A stretch of 64,000 bases of DNA from a bacterium (GTDB taxonomy: Bacteria > Bacteroidota > Ignavibacteria > SZUA-365). Shown in pieces: positions 16,491-26,479 of this stretch; positions within the stretch are counted from its first letter, which is position 1; each line of letters begins with the position of its first letter. The translations under genes and the position numbers were made by a program. Where the stretch lies: positions 186,001 through 250,000 of the forward strand of contig JAHLLD010000004.1 of the NCBI GenBank assembly GCA_020444325.1, read 5' to 3'. The notes below the pieces were generated by a model. The model saw only the letters and a program-made list of their open reading frames with translations. It had not been told where the DNA came from and searched no databases.

Positions 16491-18647
16491 ATGCAGGTTC
16501 AAAAGGCATTTCAACTACATAGCATAGCAGGATTGAGAGCTCACCTGACCGTGGCCGTGCTCTTTGTCATGTTGTCGGCGTTGAGCGTCGGGCAGGCGAG
16601 AGCACAATCTCCATTTCAGGCCACGGTGTATCCGGGACGTCCACTGAATCACCCCGCAGATGCGTTCACGCCAGGACTGTTTTACTTCCAGTTCTGGGAT
16701 GCATCGGCGAACGGCATATTTCGCTACATCTCCACACCGAAGATGTACAACTGTCTGCGCGAAACGAAATTCTACGCCGACTGCTGGAGGTGGAGTACAA
16801 GTCGCGACGACTTACTGAAGAAGATGCAGGATACGGGGCTCCGTGGCTGGCTGCAGTCCCTCTACGAATGGACCGACCGGGTGGTTGTGAAAATCAACGG
16901 CATGCCGTACTGGCTGAGTTCGAGCAGCAGCACTGAAGTGCTTAATGATAAGAGCTGGCGAGAATTCATGGTACATCCACCGCGGGACTGGGGAGAATGG
17001 GAGGATGCGATCGAGTCCTCCGTCGCACTTGTCGCATCCTGGGGAATTCATCCGTATTACGAGATCTGGAACGAGCCAGACGGAGAATACTGGAAGGGCA
17101 GTGACGCGGAGTTTCTCGAACTGTACCGGCGAACAGCACTGGCTATCAAACGCACAGACCCGAAGGCGATCATCGGAGGTCCGGGTATGCATACCTGGTG
17201 GCGATCCGTAGACCCAGCCCTGGCCGCCGAGCAGCAGCCATATATGAACGCGCTCTATGGCCTGAAGTCCGACGCGCTCCCCGAGCGATACGCACTGCTG
17301 TATGCACTTCTGGACAGTGTGCAGAATGGGTGGAATGGACAGGATGTACCGCTGGATTTTATTTCCTACCACCACTTCAATCACAACCGCTACGAGATCA
17401 TTCGAACCGCGGAACAGGTGCGTGGCAAAATGCTGTCGCTCGGATTCTGCCCGCGCGGCACTCCCTGTCCATCGGGTCGTCCCTTCCCCGAACTCTACAT
17501 CTCTGAATGGCAGACCACCTACGGCGCCCAGGAGCAGGTGTTTCAGCCTTCGCTGTTCCTGGTTTTACTCGATGCAATGGGACAGGCGGGAATAGAGATG
17601 AACAGTATCGCCGCGCTTGCGGATTTTGATTCCGACCCGGATGATGAGTTCACGCACGGCTGGGGAATGATCAGCGGAAATCATCTCGTCAAACCGGTGT
17701 ACAAGGTGCTGCAGCTTCTGGACGCCGTGACAGGGCATGGAAACCTGGTCGAGGTCACATCGGAGGATCTTACAGGGTGGGCGAGTATGCGGTCCGATAC
17801 GCTGCGCGTACTGCTGGCGGAATACAGCATGCCGCCCATATGGTACTCTCAGTACCCGAAGGTGGGCTGGGACGCTTTCGAGGCGCTGCTGTACCACCCG
17901 GAGTCCACGCTCACGAAGGCGGATTTCCAGGCAGCCGGACATACATCACTCTACTGGGGGCACAACGACTGGGGCAGTATTGATCGCATCATTCGTGGGG
18001 AACTCGCACCGTTTCCATCTTCAAATCCAGAGATGATGAGCGCGCTTGTTCGTGCCCGGCATCAGTGGGTGAAAGACTCCATCGCGCTCAGTGAGAAGCA
18101 CACTCTGCAGTTGCACATCGCGGGAATGCAGGATACGTTGCACGGATTGCTTTATCGCATTGATTCGAGCAGAAACAACATCATCGCGCTGTATGACTCG
18201 CTGCGTGCGGCGGGTTATTCACATCTACAGGCTATCGATTCGTTGCAGTCCTGCTCGTTCCCGGGAGGCTGCTACGGCGTGGGCTGGGAAGTGGAGGAGG
18301 TCACAGCTGTTGCAGGGGATCTTGACATCGAGATAGATGCCAACAGTGTGTGCTATTTTCAGTTCGGAGGGATCTCTTCCACCACATCCGTGGAGAGATT
18401 TGATCGAGAGGTGGAGCAGTTCACGGTGTATCCGCAGCCAGCTCGTCAGATGTTGTCTTACGAACTGCCGCCGACCTGGAAACACGCACAGATCACCCTG
18501 CACAATCTCTATGGTCAGGTTCTGAGGCATGGAACAGGAGGTCGGGGAAGCATGAGCATTGAATCCCTGCACAGCGGCGTATATCTGCTGCGCGCAATCC
18601 GTAAGAATGGAAAAACTTACAGCAGGCCGGTGGTTGTACTGCACTGA
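16491..18647 (+). CDS. Secreted GH39-like glycoside hydrolase with T9SS tail
   Basis: A 718-residue exported protein with a 39-residue signal region ending ARAQ. Residues about 100-420 look like a (beta/alpha)8 glycosidase of clan GH-A, closest to family GH39 (beta-xylosidase, alpha-L-iduronidase). YEIWNEP places the acid/base glutamate at residue 195, and ELYISEW offers the nucleophile at residue 339. Catalysis would be retaining hydrolysis of a plant or matrix glycan; the substrate is unknown. The C-terminus is a divergent T9SS tail (FTVYPQPARQML, then GVYLLRAI). The ribosome binding site at the chosen ATG is weak. The gene is divergent from the VIT-type gene and is followed 45 bases later by an esterase-like gene, perhaps a carbohydrate-processing pair. 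Confidence 0.82.
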   Translation: MQVQKAFQLHSIAGLRAHLTVAVLFVMLSALSVGQARAQSPFQATVYPGRPLNHPADAFTPGLFYFQFWDASANGIFRYISTPKMYNCLRETKFYADCWRWSTSRDDLLKKMQDTGLRGWLQSLYEWTDRVVVKINGMPYWLSSSSSTEVLNDKSWREFMVHPPRDWGEWEDAIESSVALVASWGIHPYYEIWNEPDGEYWKGSDAEFLELYRRTALAIKRTDPKAIIGGPGMHTWWRSVDPALAAEQQPYMNALYGLKSDALPERYALLYALLDSVQNGWNGQDVPLDFISYHHFNHNRYEIIRTAEQVRGKMLSLGFCPRGTPCPSGRPFPELYISEWQTTYGAQEQVFQPSLFLVLLDAMGQAGIEMNSIAALADFDSDPDDEFTHGWGMISGNHLVKPVYKVLQLLDAVTGHGNLVEVTSEDLTGWASMRSDTLRVLLAEYSMPPIWYSQYPKVGWDAFEALLYHPESTLTKADFQAAGHTSLYWGHNDWGSIDRIIRGELAPFPSSNPEMMSALVRARHQWVKDSIALSEKHTLQLHIAGMQDTLHGLLYRIDSSRNNIIALYDSLRAAGYSHLQAIDSLQSCSFPGGCYGVGWEVEEVTAVAGDLDIEIDANSVCYFQFGGISSTTSVERFDREVEQFTVYPQPARQMLSYELPPTWKHAQITLHNLYGQVLRHGTGGRGSMSIESLHSGVYLLRAIRKNGKTYSRPVVVLH

Positions 18648-18692
18648 GAGACTACGCACCAATCACGACGAAAACCAGGAAGTGAGTGCATT

Positions 18693-19502
18693 ATGAAAGT
18701 ACTGATTACTAAGAGCGTTTTGACAATCGTGGCAACAGTTGGTATTGCAGTGTTCTCTACCGGCCATCCTGCAGACGCGCGTATGGATCCATCAAAAAAC
18801 GCGTCAAAGATTGATTCTTTTGTGTTCCTTTCCAATGGAATGGAGAGAAAAGCAAAGATATTTCTGCCTGCTCATTATGAAGAGCAATCAGATTTACCCG
18901 CTGTTTACCTGATTGATTTTACGGAGCAGCATTTCGCCCTGGCTACTGACGAATTTGATCAGGTCATCAATGGTGTACGACAGATTGAAGGACTCGATGC
19001 GCTGGTTGTATCTCTGGATGGTATCCCTGATATCGACGCTGAACCGGGAGCATTTCGTGAGCACTATGGGATATACAGGGACATGGCATCTTTCGTTGAC
19101 GGCAAGTACACCAATAATCCCTCGAGGACATTTATTGGAAAAGGCAGTGAAGCAGGCGTCGTGCTGATGGCACTATTTCAAGGCTCTGAAGAATCAGCCG
19201 TGTTTGATAATTTCATTGCGACAGATCCCTCTCCTCACTACAGTGCCGCCCTTATTCAGTTGCTTGAGTCTGGGGATATCCCAGCCTACAAAACACCGAA
19301 GAAACTTCATATTTCATTTTCAAAGAGTAATGATCGGACTCTATGCACGAATCTCATTACCCAGATTGAAAAGGCAGATTGCCCCTGGCTGCAAGTTGAA
19401 TCCGTCGAGTACACAGATAGTGATTACGAGCATACGTATCCGACATCGTATGCTGCCGGGATAAGGTATCTTTTCGGCAATACCACGACCAATCCTGATT
19501 GA
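18693..19502 (+). CDS. Exported esterase-like alpha/beta hydrolase with altered nucleophile elbow
   Basis: A 269-residue protein with a signal peptide (about 1-29) and the layout of the PF00756 esterase family: a 'AKIFLPAHYEEQSDLPAVYLID' strand-turn-strand region (spread over residues 50-75), a 'REHYGIYRD' segment and 'NNPSRTFIGKGSEAG'. The nucleophile elbow is unusual. The family normally has GxSxG, whereas here the order is GKGSEAG, which either moves the serine by one or removes it. A YEHTYP motif near the C-terminus could supply the histidine. It follows the GH39-like gene by 45 bases. It could be a carbohydrate esterase or a catalytically inactive relative. Confidence 0.65.
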   Translation: MKVLITKSVLTIVATVGIAVFSTGHPADARMDPSKNASKIDSFVFLSNGMERKAKIFLPAHYEEQSDLPAVYLIDFTEQHFALATDEFDQVINGVRQIEGLDALVVSLDGIPDIDAEPGAFREHYGIYRDMASFVDGKYTNNPSRTFIGKGSEAGVVLMALFQGSEESAVFDNFIATDPSPHYSAALIQLLESGDIPAYKTPKKLHISFSKSNDRTLCTNLITQIEKADCPWLQVESVEYTDSDYEHTYPTSYAAGIRYLFGNTTTNPD

Positions 19503-19750
19503 ATCGCGCAGCGCAGATGAGGATTATTACATTACTCCTCTGAATTATTGACTATTGATACCCCACTGACTATCTTATCCCGTATCATCTCAAGTCGCGA
19601 ACAAAACTCCTTTCTCCTGGCAGGTCCTGGGTCATAATACCCATCCGGAGTCATCTGACCCGTGCTCATTCAACAGCTTGACGGGCCTGCTCCCATATGG
19701 CGGCTCCAGTAATACTGTGAGCCACCATGTTCTCGATCTGAGGCGATACA

Positions 19751-22531
19751 ATGAAGCGGATACCTCCAGCGGTGGTGAAATCAAGTCATTTCCTGCCGGT
19801 GATCTATGTTATAATTCCCATCCTGCTGACAACTATTCCCAGTCGCGCCCAGCAAGCCAAAATCGACAGCCTGCAGGGTGTCCTCAAGATGTCCCGATCC
19901 GATACCGCGAAGGTGGATGTTCTCAATGCCATCGCGTTGGAATACTATCGTCAGAAAGATTCTCAGAAATCGGTTGATTACGCGAACGAAGCCTTGAAAC
20001 TCGGTATGTCGTCCGGCTACAGGAAAGGCATGCTTCTCGCACTGATCAGGATCGGCAGGATTCACATCGATCGGAAATCCTTCGCAAAGGCAATAGAGTA
20101 TTATCAGAAAGCCAGCAAGATCAGCGAGGAAATTGATGATAGAATGGAGTGCGCGAAATGCCTCTTCAATATCAGCTACGCATATCTGCGACAGGACTCG
20201 TATCCTCCCGCCGTAAAGTATCTTCGTGCAAGTATGGAGATTGGGGAAGAACTGGGAGACAAAGGTTTTGTCGCCAGATGCCACCAGAATTTTGGCATCC
20301 TGCTTACGAAACAGTACTCCTACACTGAAGCATTGCGGCATTTTCAGAAATGCCTGGAGCTTGATGAGGAGCTTGGTAATAAAGCTCTGATGATGTTTTC
20401 CCTGCGGGAAATCGGCAAGATATACTGGCATCAGGGTTCCTACCAGGAAGCTCTTGCATGTCAACGGAAACGTATGAAAATAGGTGAGGAACTGGGAAAT
20501 AGACGTGTGATCGCTCGATGCAAAGCGGAAATCGGGAGCGTTTACTATGCGCAAGGCGCGTATTCGGATGCGCTGAAAGAAAAGAACGAAAGCATGAAGA
20601 TTTACGAAGAGCTTGGGGACAAGCGAAAGGTCGCGGTCTGTCTCATAAACATCGGAAGCATATACCAGGAGCAAGCATCCACCACCAAGGCGATGGAATG
20701 TTATCAGGGAAGCATGCGCAACTTCGAGGAAATTGGGAATGAGAGAGGTGTCGCGGCCTGTCTCAGGAGAATTGGGCTCCTCTACTCGTACAGGCATGCA
20801 TATCCTGAAGCACGGGATCATATACACAGAAGCCTGAAAATTTTCGAGGAGCTTGGAGTCAAGAAGGAAATAGCATTCTGTTTCGGTGACCTGGGGCAAA
20901 TATTCGTACGTCAGAGCGATCACACGGGGGAGAGCTTTTATCCAGAGGCACTGGAGAATTACCAGAAGAGTTTGAAAATTAACGAGGAGATAGGCTATAC
21001 ACGAGGGATCTCGTTTACGACGGGGAAAATCGGTGGGGTGCTATTACAGCTGGAACGGTATTCAGACGCCCTGTCATGCTTTAACAGAATGCTTGACCTG
21101 TCAGGTGAACTGGGTGAACGACCACGGGTCGCGATGGCCTGGAGCCATATTGGATGGTGCCTTTACAAGATGGGTCTTCCGGATTCTGCCCTTATCTACC
21201 TGCACCGCAGCCTTGATCTTGCTGAGGAACTCGACGCGGCAGATCCCATTGGAAAGTCGCTGGCACGCCTTCATACCGTGTACGCGGCTCACGGCGATTA
21301 TGAGAAGGCCTACGTGTATCACCAGCGCTCGACTGCGCATATCGGCAGCGTCGAAGACGAAAAGAGCCGGAAGCAAATGAACATGCTTCTGGCCGAGCAC
21401 GAGGTCGAGCAGCGGGAGAAAGAGATCGCGCTGCTGGAAAAAGACAAGCGGCTTCTGGAAAAAGATAAGAAGCTTCAGGCCGTGGAACTTGATCGCAGAC
21501 AGGATGCACTGGAACGACAACGCCTCGAATCGTTGCATCGAAACCAGGAAGTCGAGCTCCTGGAACGTGAGCAGGAGGTCCGGCAGTTGGAATTCGAAAG
21601 GGCCACACTGGATCTCGCGCGGCATGAGCGTAACGTCGCGTTCCTGAAAAAGGAACGTGAACTGCATGCAAGCAAGCTCGAGCAGGAGCAGCTCATCCGT
21701 AACGGAGCGATTGCCGCGCTCATCCTGCTTCTGCTCTACGCGATGCTAGTCTACCGGCGAATTCGCGAGCGTCGACGCAGCAGCGAATTGCGTGCAGAAA
21801 CGGCCGAGTACAAAGCTCGTGCAGCGGCAGCGCAATCTCTCGCCACCGCTGTTGAATCGGAACGGCGTGAGCGTCAGATGCAGCAGCAATATTCCCGCCG
21901 GCTGCTCGACGCACAGGAAATGGAACGGAAGCGCATGGCCGGGGAGTTGCACGACAGCATCGGCCAGGAAGCGCTCGTGATCAAGAACCGGATCCGGCGG
22001 GCAATGAACAGACATGATCCCGATCCCGAGCTCAGGTCGGACCTGGAGAAAACCGTCGAGACATCGACAGTTCTGCTCGAGGATATCCGCCGCATCACGC
22101 GCAATTTGCGACCCATGCAGCTCGAGCGCACCGGACTCACGGAAACATTGCGGGACCTCATGCAGCAGCTTAAAGAGAGTACGCCGCTCGCGGTTGATGC
22201 TGACATCGACGACATTGACGGCGTGTTCAGCAAAGAGCGGGAGATGGATGTCTATCGCATCGTACAGGAAGGACTGAACAACACGATCAGACATGCGGAC
22301 GCAAGCGCCGTCACCGTTCGCATTCAGAAGAGCAACGGGACCGTGAGGATCCTTGTCGCCGACGACGGAAAGGGATTTGACCTTACAAACGTCACACGGG
22401 AATCCAGTGGACTGGGATTGCAGGGCATCTCCGAGCGCGTGCAGATGCTCGGAGGAACCCTGCGGTTCGAAACGGCTCCGGGAAAGGGAACAAAGATGGA
22501 CGCATCCCTCCCTCGCATGACGGAACCATAG
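19751..22531 (+). CDS. TPR-containing sensor histidine kinase (NarX/DegS-like HisKA_3 type)
   Basis: A 926-residue kinase. It has an N-terminal signal or membrane segment (about 10-33, ending PSRAQQ), then about ten TPR units of 40 residues (about 45-530) with the recurring 'EELG(D/N)K....ARC..NIG.IY..Q..Y.EAL'. A long coiled coil follows (about 540-650, rich in LLEKDKR/LEREQ), then one transmembrane helix (IAALILLLLYAMLVY, about 655) and a second coiled coil. The kinase core has HisKA_3 phosphoacceptor AGELHDSIGQE, N box EGLNNTIRHA, G1 DDGKGF and G2 GLGLQGI. The TPR part is predicted to be periplasmic. GAGG lies eight bases before the ATG. The partner is the NarL-type regulator 94 bases downstream. 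Confidence 0.92.
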   Translation: MKRIPPAVVKSSHFLPVIYVIIPILLTTIPSRAQQAKIDSLQGVLKMSRSDTAKVDVLNAIALEYYRQKDSQKSVDYANEALKLGMSSGYRKGMLLALIRIGRIHIDRKSFAKAIEYYQKASKISEEIDDRMECAKCLFNISYAYLRQDSYPPAVKYLRASMEIGEELGDKGFVARCHQNFGILLTKQYSYTEALRHFQKCLELDEELGNKALMMFSLREIGKIYWHQGSYQEALACQRKRMKIGEELGNRRVIARCKAEIGSVYYAQGAYSDALKEKNESMKIYEELGDKRKVAVCLINIGSIYQEQASTTKAMECYQGSMRNFEEIGNERGVAACLRRIGLLYSYRHAYPEARDHIHRSLKIFEELGVKKEIAFCFGDLGQIFVRQSDHTGESFYPEALENYQKSLKINEEIGYTRGISFTTGKIGGVLLQLERYSDALSCFNRMLDLSGELGERPRVAMAWSHIGWCLYKMGLPDSALIYLHRSLDLAEELDAADPIGKSLARLHTVYAAHGDYEKAYVYHQRSTAHIGSVEDEKSRKQMNMLLAEHEVEQREKEIALLEKDKRLLEKDKKLQAVELDRRQDALERQRLESLHRNQEVELLEREQEVRQLEFERATLDLARHERNVAFLKKERELHASKLEQEQLIRNGAIAALILLLLYAMLVYRRIRERRRSSELRAETAEYKARAAAAQSLATAVESERRERQMQQQYSRRLLDAQEMERKRMAGELHDSIGQEALVIKNRIRRAMNRHDPDPELRSDLEKTVETSTVLLEDIRRITRNLRPMQLERTGLTETLRDLMQQLKESTPLAVDADIDDIDGVFSKEREMDVYRIVQEGLNNTIRHADASAVTVRIQKSNGTVRILVADDGKGFDLTNVTRESSGLGLQGISERVQMLGGTLRFETAPGKGTKMDASLPRMTEP

Positions 22532-22625
22532 TGGATTCGAATCAGGTGGAAGGAACCGGTATGCTGATATCGCATCGGGCAGTCACAGAACGTTTCATAT
22601 AATAAACACTTTCAATCGATGAAAC

Positions 22626-23294
22626 ATGCATAAACATATAAACATCATCATAGCCGACGACCATCCCGCGTTACGCGCCGGGCTGCGCGAGATCATCGAA
22701 TCGGACCAGAATTTTCGCATTGCGGCAACTGCGGGCGACGGGGAGGAAGCCCTCCACGAGGTGCGATCCCGGAAACCGGATGTCCTCCTGCTGGATATCG
22801 AGATGCCGAAACTTGATGGATTGGAGGTTGCCAGGGAGTTGCACAAGGAGAACTCCACAGTGGCGATACTCGTGCTCACCATGCACCATGAGGATTCCAT
22901 CTTTAACCGGGCGATGGATTTCGGTGTGGCGGGGTATCTGCTGAAAGACAGCGCCGAGGACGATATTCTCAAAGCCATCAGGACGGTGCTGGATGGACGC
23001 TGCTTTGTCAGTCCTGCACTGACCGCGCAGGCTCTGGATTTCGTACGGAGGCAGCGGTCTGTGGACGAAGAGTTTCGTGAACTCTCAAGCGTTGAATTCA
23101 GTATCCTCGTTCGAATTGCGGAATCGAGGACCTCCGGGCAGATAGCGGAAGAACTCAACATGAGTCCCCGCACTGTAGAAAAACACCGTTTGCACATCGG
23201 GCAGAAGCTCGGCCTGCGTGGCAGTTACTCGCTGCTCCGATACGCACTTGAAAACAGGGAGAAAATTCTGCATGTCGGAAACGACGTAGCGTGA
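22626..23294 (+). CDS. NarL/FixJ-family response regulator
   Basis: A 222-residue two-domain regulator. The receiver domain (1-120) has the acidic pair Asp11/Asp12, phosphoacceptor Asp57 in LLLDIEMP, TM in VLTM and Lys in LLKDS. The LuxR-type helix-turn-helix (about 155-215) contains ISVEFSIL-like spacing and the recognition segment MSPRTVEKHR. The first helix reads LSSVEFSIL, where the usual 'LTxRExEVL' has a conserved Arg-Glu, so this helix is divergent. It is the likely partner of the kinase at 19751-22531 and acts as a DNA-binding output. The ribosome binding site is weak, so coupling to the kinase gene is possible. Confidence 0.92.
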   Translation: MHKHINIIIADDHPALRAGLREIIESDQNFRIAATAGDGEEALHEVRSRKPDVLLLDIEMPKLDGLEVARELHKENSTVAILVLTMHHEDSIFNRAMDFGVAGYLLKDSAEDDILKAIRTVLDGRCFVSPALTAQALDFVRRQRSVDEEFRELSSVEFSILVRIAESRTSGQIAEELNMSPRTVEKHRLHIGQKLGLRGSYSLLRYALENREKILHVGNDVA

Positions 23295-23360
23295 GATAAC
23301 GACGACATAGCCCCCGTCATCGTTTTTCAGAGTACGGTGTGAATGGCGTATACCTACTCC

Positions 23361-23379
23361 CAAAATAGAGTAGAACTAC
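23361..23379. promoter_or_regulatory. Candidate shared operator (copy 1), CAAAATAGAGTAGAACTAC
   Basis: The 19-base sequence contains the palindrome GTAG-AA-CTAC and lies 50 bases upstream of the lone receiver's start. A near copy occurs at 47351-47368 upstream of the paralogous lone receiver. Just upstream here, CTACTCC and GAGTAG form a second inverted repeat around AAAATA. Inferred to be a binding site for a NarL-type regulator from one of the two loci. Confidence 0.45.
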
Positions 23380-23428
23380 GCCCAAGAAGGCGCAGGACTA
23401 CGCATTGCGACAGGGAATCCGCTTGATC

Positions 23429-23824
23429 ATGTTTCAGTCAAACAATCAAACAATGGTTCTCACGCAGATGAACATCCTGATCGCGGACGATAATTCCGAG
23501 ATGCGAAGCTTCATTGCCGAAGCACTCACCGAAATTTCTGCAACCGTGTACGAGGCGACAGACGGTCCTGAGGCTGTGGCATCCGCGAGATGGTGCAAAC
23601 CGGATCTGATTCTCATGGACATCAGGATGCCTGGCTTCGATGGTATCGAAGCAACACGCAGGATTATGAAGGAGAATCCTGGATCGAAGGTGGTGATCGT
23701 CACGGAATGTGACAGCTGCGAATACCGCCGCAACGCGAGGGAATCCGGATGTCTTGCGTATGTGCTGAAAGACGACCTGAACGATTTGCCGGAAACGGTG
23801 ACCGGACTTCTCCATCTGAACTGA
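23429..23824 (+). CDS. Stand-alone receiver-domain protein (CheY-like)
   Basis: A 131-residue receiver without an output domain. It has the Asp pair in IADDN, phosphoacceptor Asp64 in LMDIRMP, the switch threonine in VIVTE and the lysine in VLKDD. It is paralogous to the lone receiver at 47442-47792: both share MDIRMP..DG.EATxRIMxENP and a distinctive 'IVTxxDxxEYR' stretch. The start is uncertain. ATG 23429 has an AGGGAA box 12 bases upstream; ATG 23453 or 23468 (MNILIADDN) would fit the domain boundary better but lack any Shine-Dalgarno sequence. Probable role: phosphate sink, relay or protein-binding switch in the adjacent kinase/regulator pathway. Confidence 0.85.
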   Translation: MFQSNNQTMVLTQMNILIADDNSEMRSFIAEALTEISATVYEATDGPEAVASARWCKPDLILMDIRMPGFDGIEATRRIMKENPGSKVVIVTECDSCEYRRNARESGCLAYVLKDDLNDLPETVTGLLHLN

Positions 23825-23885
23825 ACATGCGCGTACACGAAAATGTCATTCGACGCTCACCCCACTTCACTACTCGGAGGATACA

Positions 23886-26063
23886 ATGAAACAGCCGGCG
23901 AGAACACCAACCCATAAAGCGAAAGGACTCAGTCAACATACATTTCTCAGGTACAGCGTATTAATCACTCTTCTCGTCTTTGCAGCGTGCAGCGATGATC
24001 CCGAAGAACCGATAACCCCATCAGCACCGGGGATCAGTTCTGAAACTGCTCTTTTGAATGGTGAGAGTCAGATCGACGTGACGGATCGATACATCGTCGT
24101 ATTCAAAAATGTTGTCGAAAACCCGGTAGCAATTACCAACCAACTGGCAAAGGCCAATGGGGTGAATGTGCATCATCGCTATCGCTACGCCATCAAGGGA
24201 TTTGCCGCTACGATCCCGGAGAAGGCACTCGAAGGAATTCGGCATAATCCGAATGTCGATTACATCGAGCCTGACGGTATCGCCACGATCAACGGCTATC
24301 AGAATAATCTTCAGAGCTGGGGCCTCGATCGCATCGATCAGACAGGCCCTCTGTACGGCATTCTCTATAACGACCTCTATATCTATCCGAATGATGGGAG
24401 CGGCGTTACCGTGTATATCATTGATTCGGGTATCCTGTTCGGCCATCAGGAATTCGGCAACCGGGCGTCTTCCGGCTATGACTTCGTTGATCGCGACAAC
24501 GATGCCTCTGAATATTGTAACGGACATGGAACGCATGTCGCGGGAATTGTCGGTGGAGCAACGACTGGTGTTGCCAAGAATGTCAACCTCGTTGCGGTTC
24601 GCGTGCTAGACTGCTCGGGTTCCGGGCGATGGAGCCAGATACTTGCCGGCATCGACTGGGTGAAAAACAATCATTCCGGGCCCTCCGTCGCTAACCTGTC
24701 ACTCGGAGGGGCCTACAGAAAATCGGTGAATTCCGCCGTGGAGAATTCCATTGCCGCCGGAATCGTATACTGTGTTTCCGCCGGGAACAACAATAATGAT
24801 GCATGTAACTATTCTCCCGGGAGCACTGCGGCAGCCATCACCGTAGCGTCGTCGATGTCAGGTGATTACCGGGCCCCCAGTTCCAATTATGGCACATGCG
24901 TGGATATTTTCGCGCCGGGTGAATACATCTATTCAGCGACGGCGGCGTCGACGAGTTCTTACGCAAACTGGAGCGGTACATCCATGGCTTCCCCACATGT
25001 CGCCGGTGTTGCCGCACTGTACCTGAGCGCCAATTCTTCCGCGACGCCCGCCCAGACCAGCGCCGCAATTATTGCCGGTGCGACGCAAGGCGTCATGCAG
25101 GACGAGGGTGCCGGTTCACCGGATCTACTTCTCTATACCGGGTTCATTGCTCCAACCCTGAACCCGCCGTCCGCACCGACGAACATGAGTGCGACGAGTA
25201 CCACACCGGGTCAGGTGGATCTATCCTGGACAGACAATGCGACGAATGAGGTTGGATATATTGTTCATCGTCGGAGACATTCCCAGCCATGGAGATACAT
25301 TACAACGCTGGGCGCAAATGTGACAAGCTGGTCAAGCACGGGACTCGTGGGGGGCACTTTTTACTATTACCGTGTGCATGCCTATAATGGCGGCGGCTAT
25401 TCCGACTATAGTGATCTGGACAGCGTTACAGTGGCCTATCCACAACAGACGTCTCCGCCTGCAGCGCCGTCGAATCTCCATACAGTCGTAGTAAATCCTC
25501 ACTATATCAGTATCTGGTGGGACGATAATTCAGATAATGAGGACGGATTCAGGATAGAGCGATCCCTCAACGGCGGCTCCAGCTGGACGGAAATTGCGAC
25601 TGCAGATGCGAACTGGACCAATTTTGGGAACTCCGGACTCACGCCTCAAACACAGTACTGGTACCGTGTGCGGGCATATAATTCGGTGGGCGCCTCGGGC
25701 TACAGCAACACTATTTCGGCGACGACGCCAGCGCCGCCACCGGGGATTGACGTCTTTGCTGTGTCCGGATCCACAACGACACAGGGGAAGAATAGCTGGT
25801 ACGGCCATCTGACAGTCACCGTGTACGATGAAAACAACCAACCTGCTGACGGAGTCACCGTATCGGTATCCTGGAGCGGGGGCGCAACTGGCAGCGGAAC
25901 AGCTCAGACGAACAGCAGCGGTGAATGCACAGTAAGCACCGACCGACTCGGAAAGAATGTCTCCAGCGTCATCATGAGTGTAACCGATCTCACCAAGAGT
26001 GGATATAACTACAAGCAGGGTCTTTTCTCGGCCGCGACTTCTGCGACAGTGAATCAACCTTAA
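23886..26063 (+). CDS. Subtilisin-family serine protease lipoprotein with FN3 domains
   Basis: A 725-residue S8 protease. A lipobox-like LLVFAAC ends the signal sequence near residue 38, so the protein is probably lipid-anchored. It has an I9-type propeptide ([11 protein letters not shown]... to about 145). The catalytic domain is of the aqualysin/proteinase K type, with Asp180 (IIDSGI), His214 (GHGTHVAG) and Ser366 ([11 protein letters not shown]). Two fibronectin type III domains follow (about 425-515 and 525-615), and then an Ig-like strand domain with [13 protein letters not shown]. No T9SS tail is present, unlike most secreted proteins here. GGAGG lies six bases upstream of the ATG. It follows the kinase/regulator/receiver genes and may be their output or simply a neighbour. 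Confidence 0.93.
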   Translation: MKQPARTPTHKAKGLSQHTFLRYSVLITLLVFAACSDDPEEPITPSAPGISSETALLNGESQIDVTDRYIVVFKNVVENPVAITNQLAKANGVNVHHRYRYAIKGFAATIPEKALEGIRHNPNVDYIEPDGIATINGYQNNLQSWGLDRIDQTGPLYGILYNDLYIYPNDGSGVTVYIIDSGILFGHQEFGNRASSGYDFVDRDNDASEYCNGHGTHVAGIVGGATTGVAKNVNLVAVRVLDCSGSGRWSQILAGIDWVKNNHSGPSVANLSLGGAYRKSVNSAVENSIAAGIVYCVSAGNNNNDACNYSPGSTAAAITVASSMSGDYRAPSSNYGTCVDIFAPGEYIYSATAASTSSYANWSGTSMASPHVAGVAALYLSANSSATPAQTSAAIIAGATQGVMQDEGAGSPDLLLYTGFIAPTLNPPSAPTNMSATSTTPGQVDLSWTDNATNEVGYIVHRRRHSQPWRYITTLGANVTSWSSTGLVGGTFYYYRVHAYNGGGYSDYSDLDSVTVAYPQQTSPPAAPSNLHTVVVNPHYISIWWDDNSDNEDGFRIERSLNGGSSWTEIATADANWTNFGNSGLTPQTQYWYRVRAYNSVGASGYSNTISATTPAPPPGIDVFAVSGSTTTQGKNSWYGHLTVTVYDENNQPADGVTVSVSWSGGATGSGTAQTNSSGECTVSTDRLGKNVSSVIMSVTDLTKSGYNYKQGLFSAATSATVNQP

Positions 26064-26479
26064 GGAGTACCGTCTATTTCCTCACGCTGGGTTATTCGGA
26101 CTTGCTCTGATTGAACACAGCCGGTTCACGGGATCCCAACCGGGATCCCGTGTTCTGCAGAATGGGATGCAGTATAATCAGAGCGATAAATTAGAGACAA
26201 CACAATGCGTTTTTGAACCGGGAATTGCTTTCACGCGGACAATTTGATACGTTCTTGGGAATCATCGTTCAGAATACGTCTTCCATCCGCACAGCGCCGG
26301 ATATCGTCGCTCTCCTGCGATTCCCGTGAGTGCTCGGTTTGAGGAGTTCTCGACAGCATGTTTGCGGTAGACCAGTCCTAGGATAATAATCGCCAACAAT
26401 GCAAACGTTTGGTGCAGAGCATAGATTGAATGTCGACGCGATCCTGCACAACAAATGGAATAATCACCTGGAGGACAGT
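26064..26479. other. Intergenic region holding a strong hairpin
   Basis: 416 bases between the subtilase and the aquaporin. It contains a strong inverted repeat at 26127-26152 and presumably the aquaporin promoter further downstream. Short open frames on both strands have no ribosome binding sites or recognisable products. Confidence 0.6.
26127..26152. terminator. Perfect 11-bp hairpin downstream of the subtilase
   Basis: CACGGGATCCC (26127-26137) pairs perfectly with GGGATCCCGTG (26142-26152) around a four-base loop. Only TTCT follows, not a full T-tract, so it is a likely transcription terminator or 3'-end stabiliser rather than a textbook one. It begins 64 bases after the subtilase stop. 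Confidence 0.6.
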
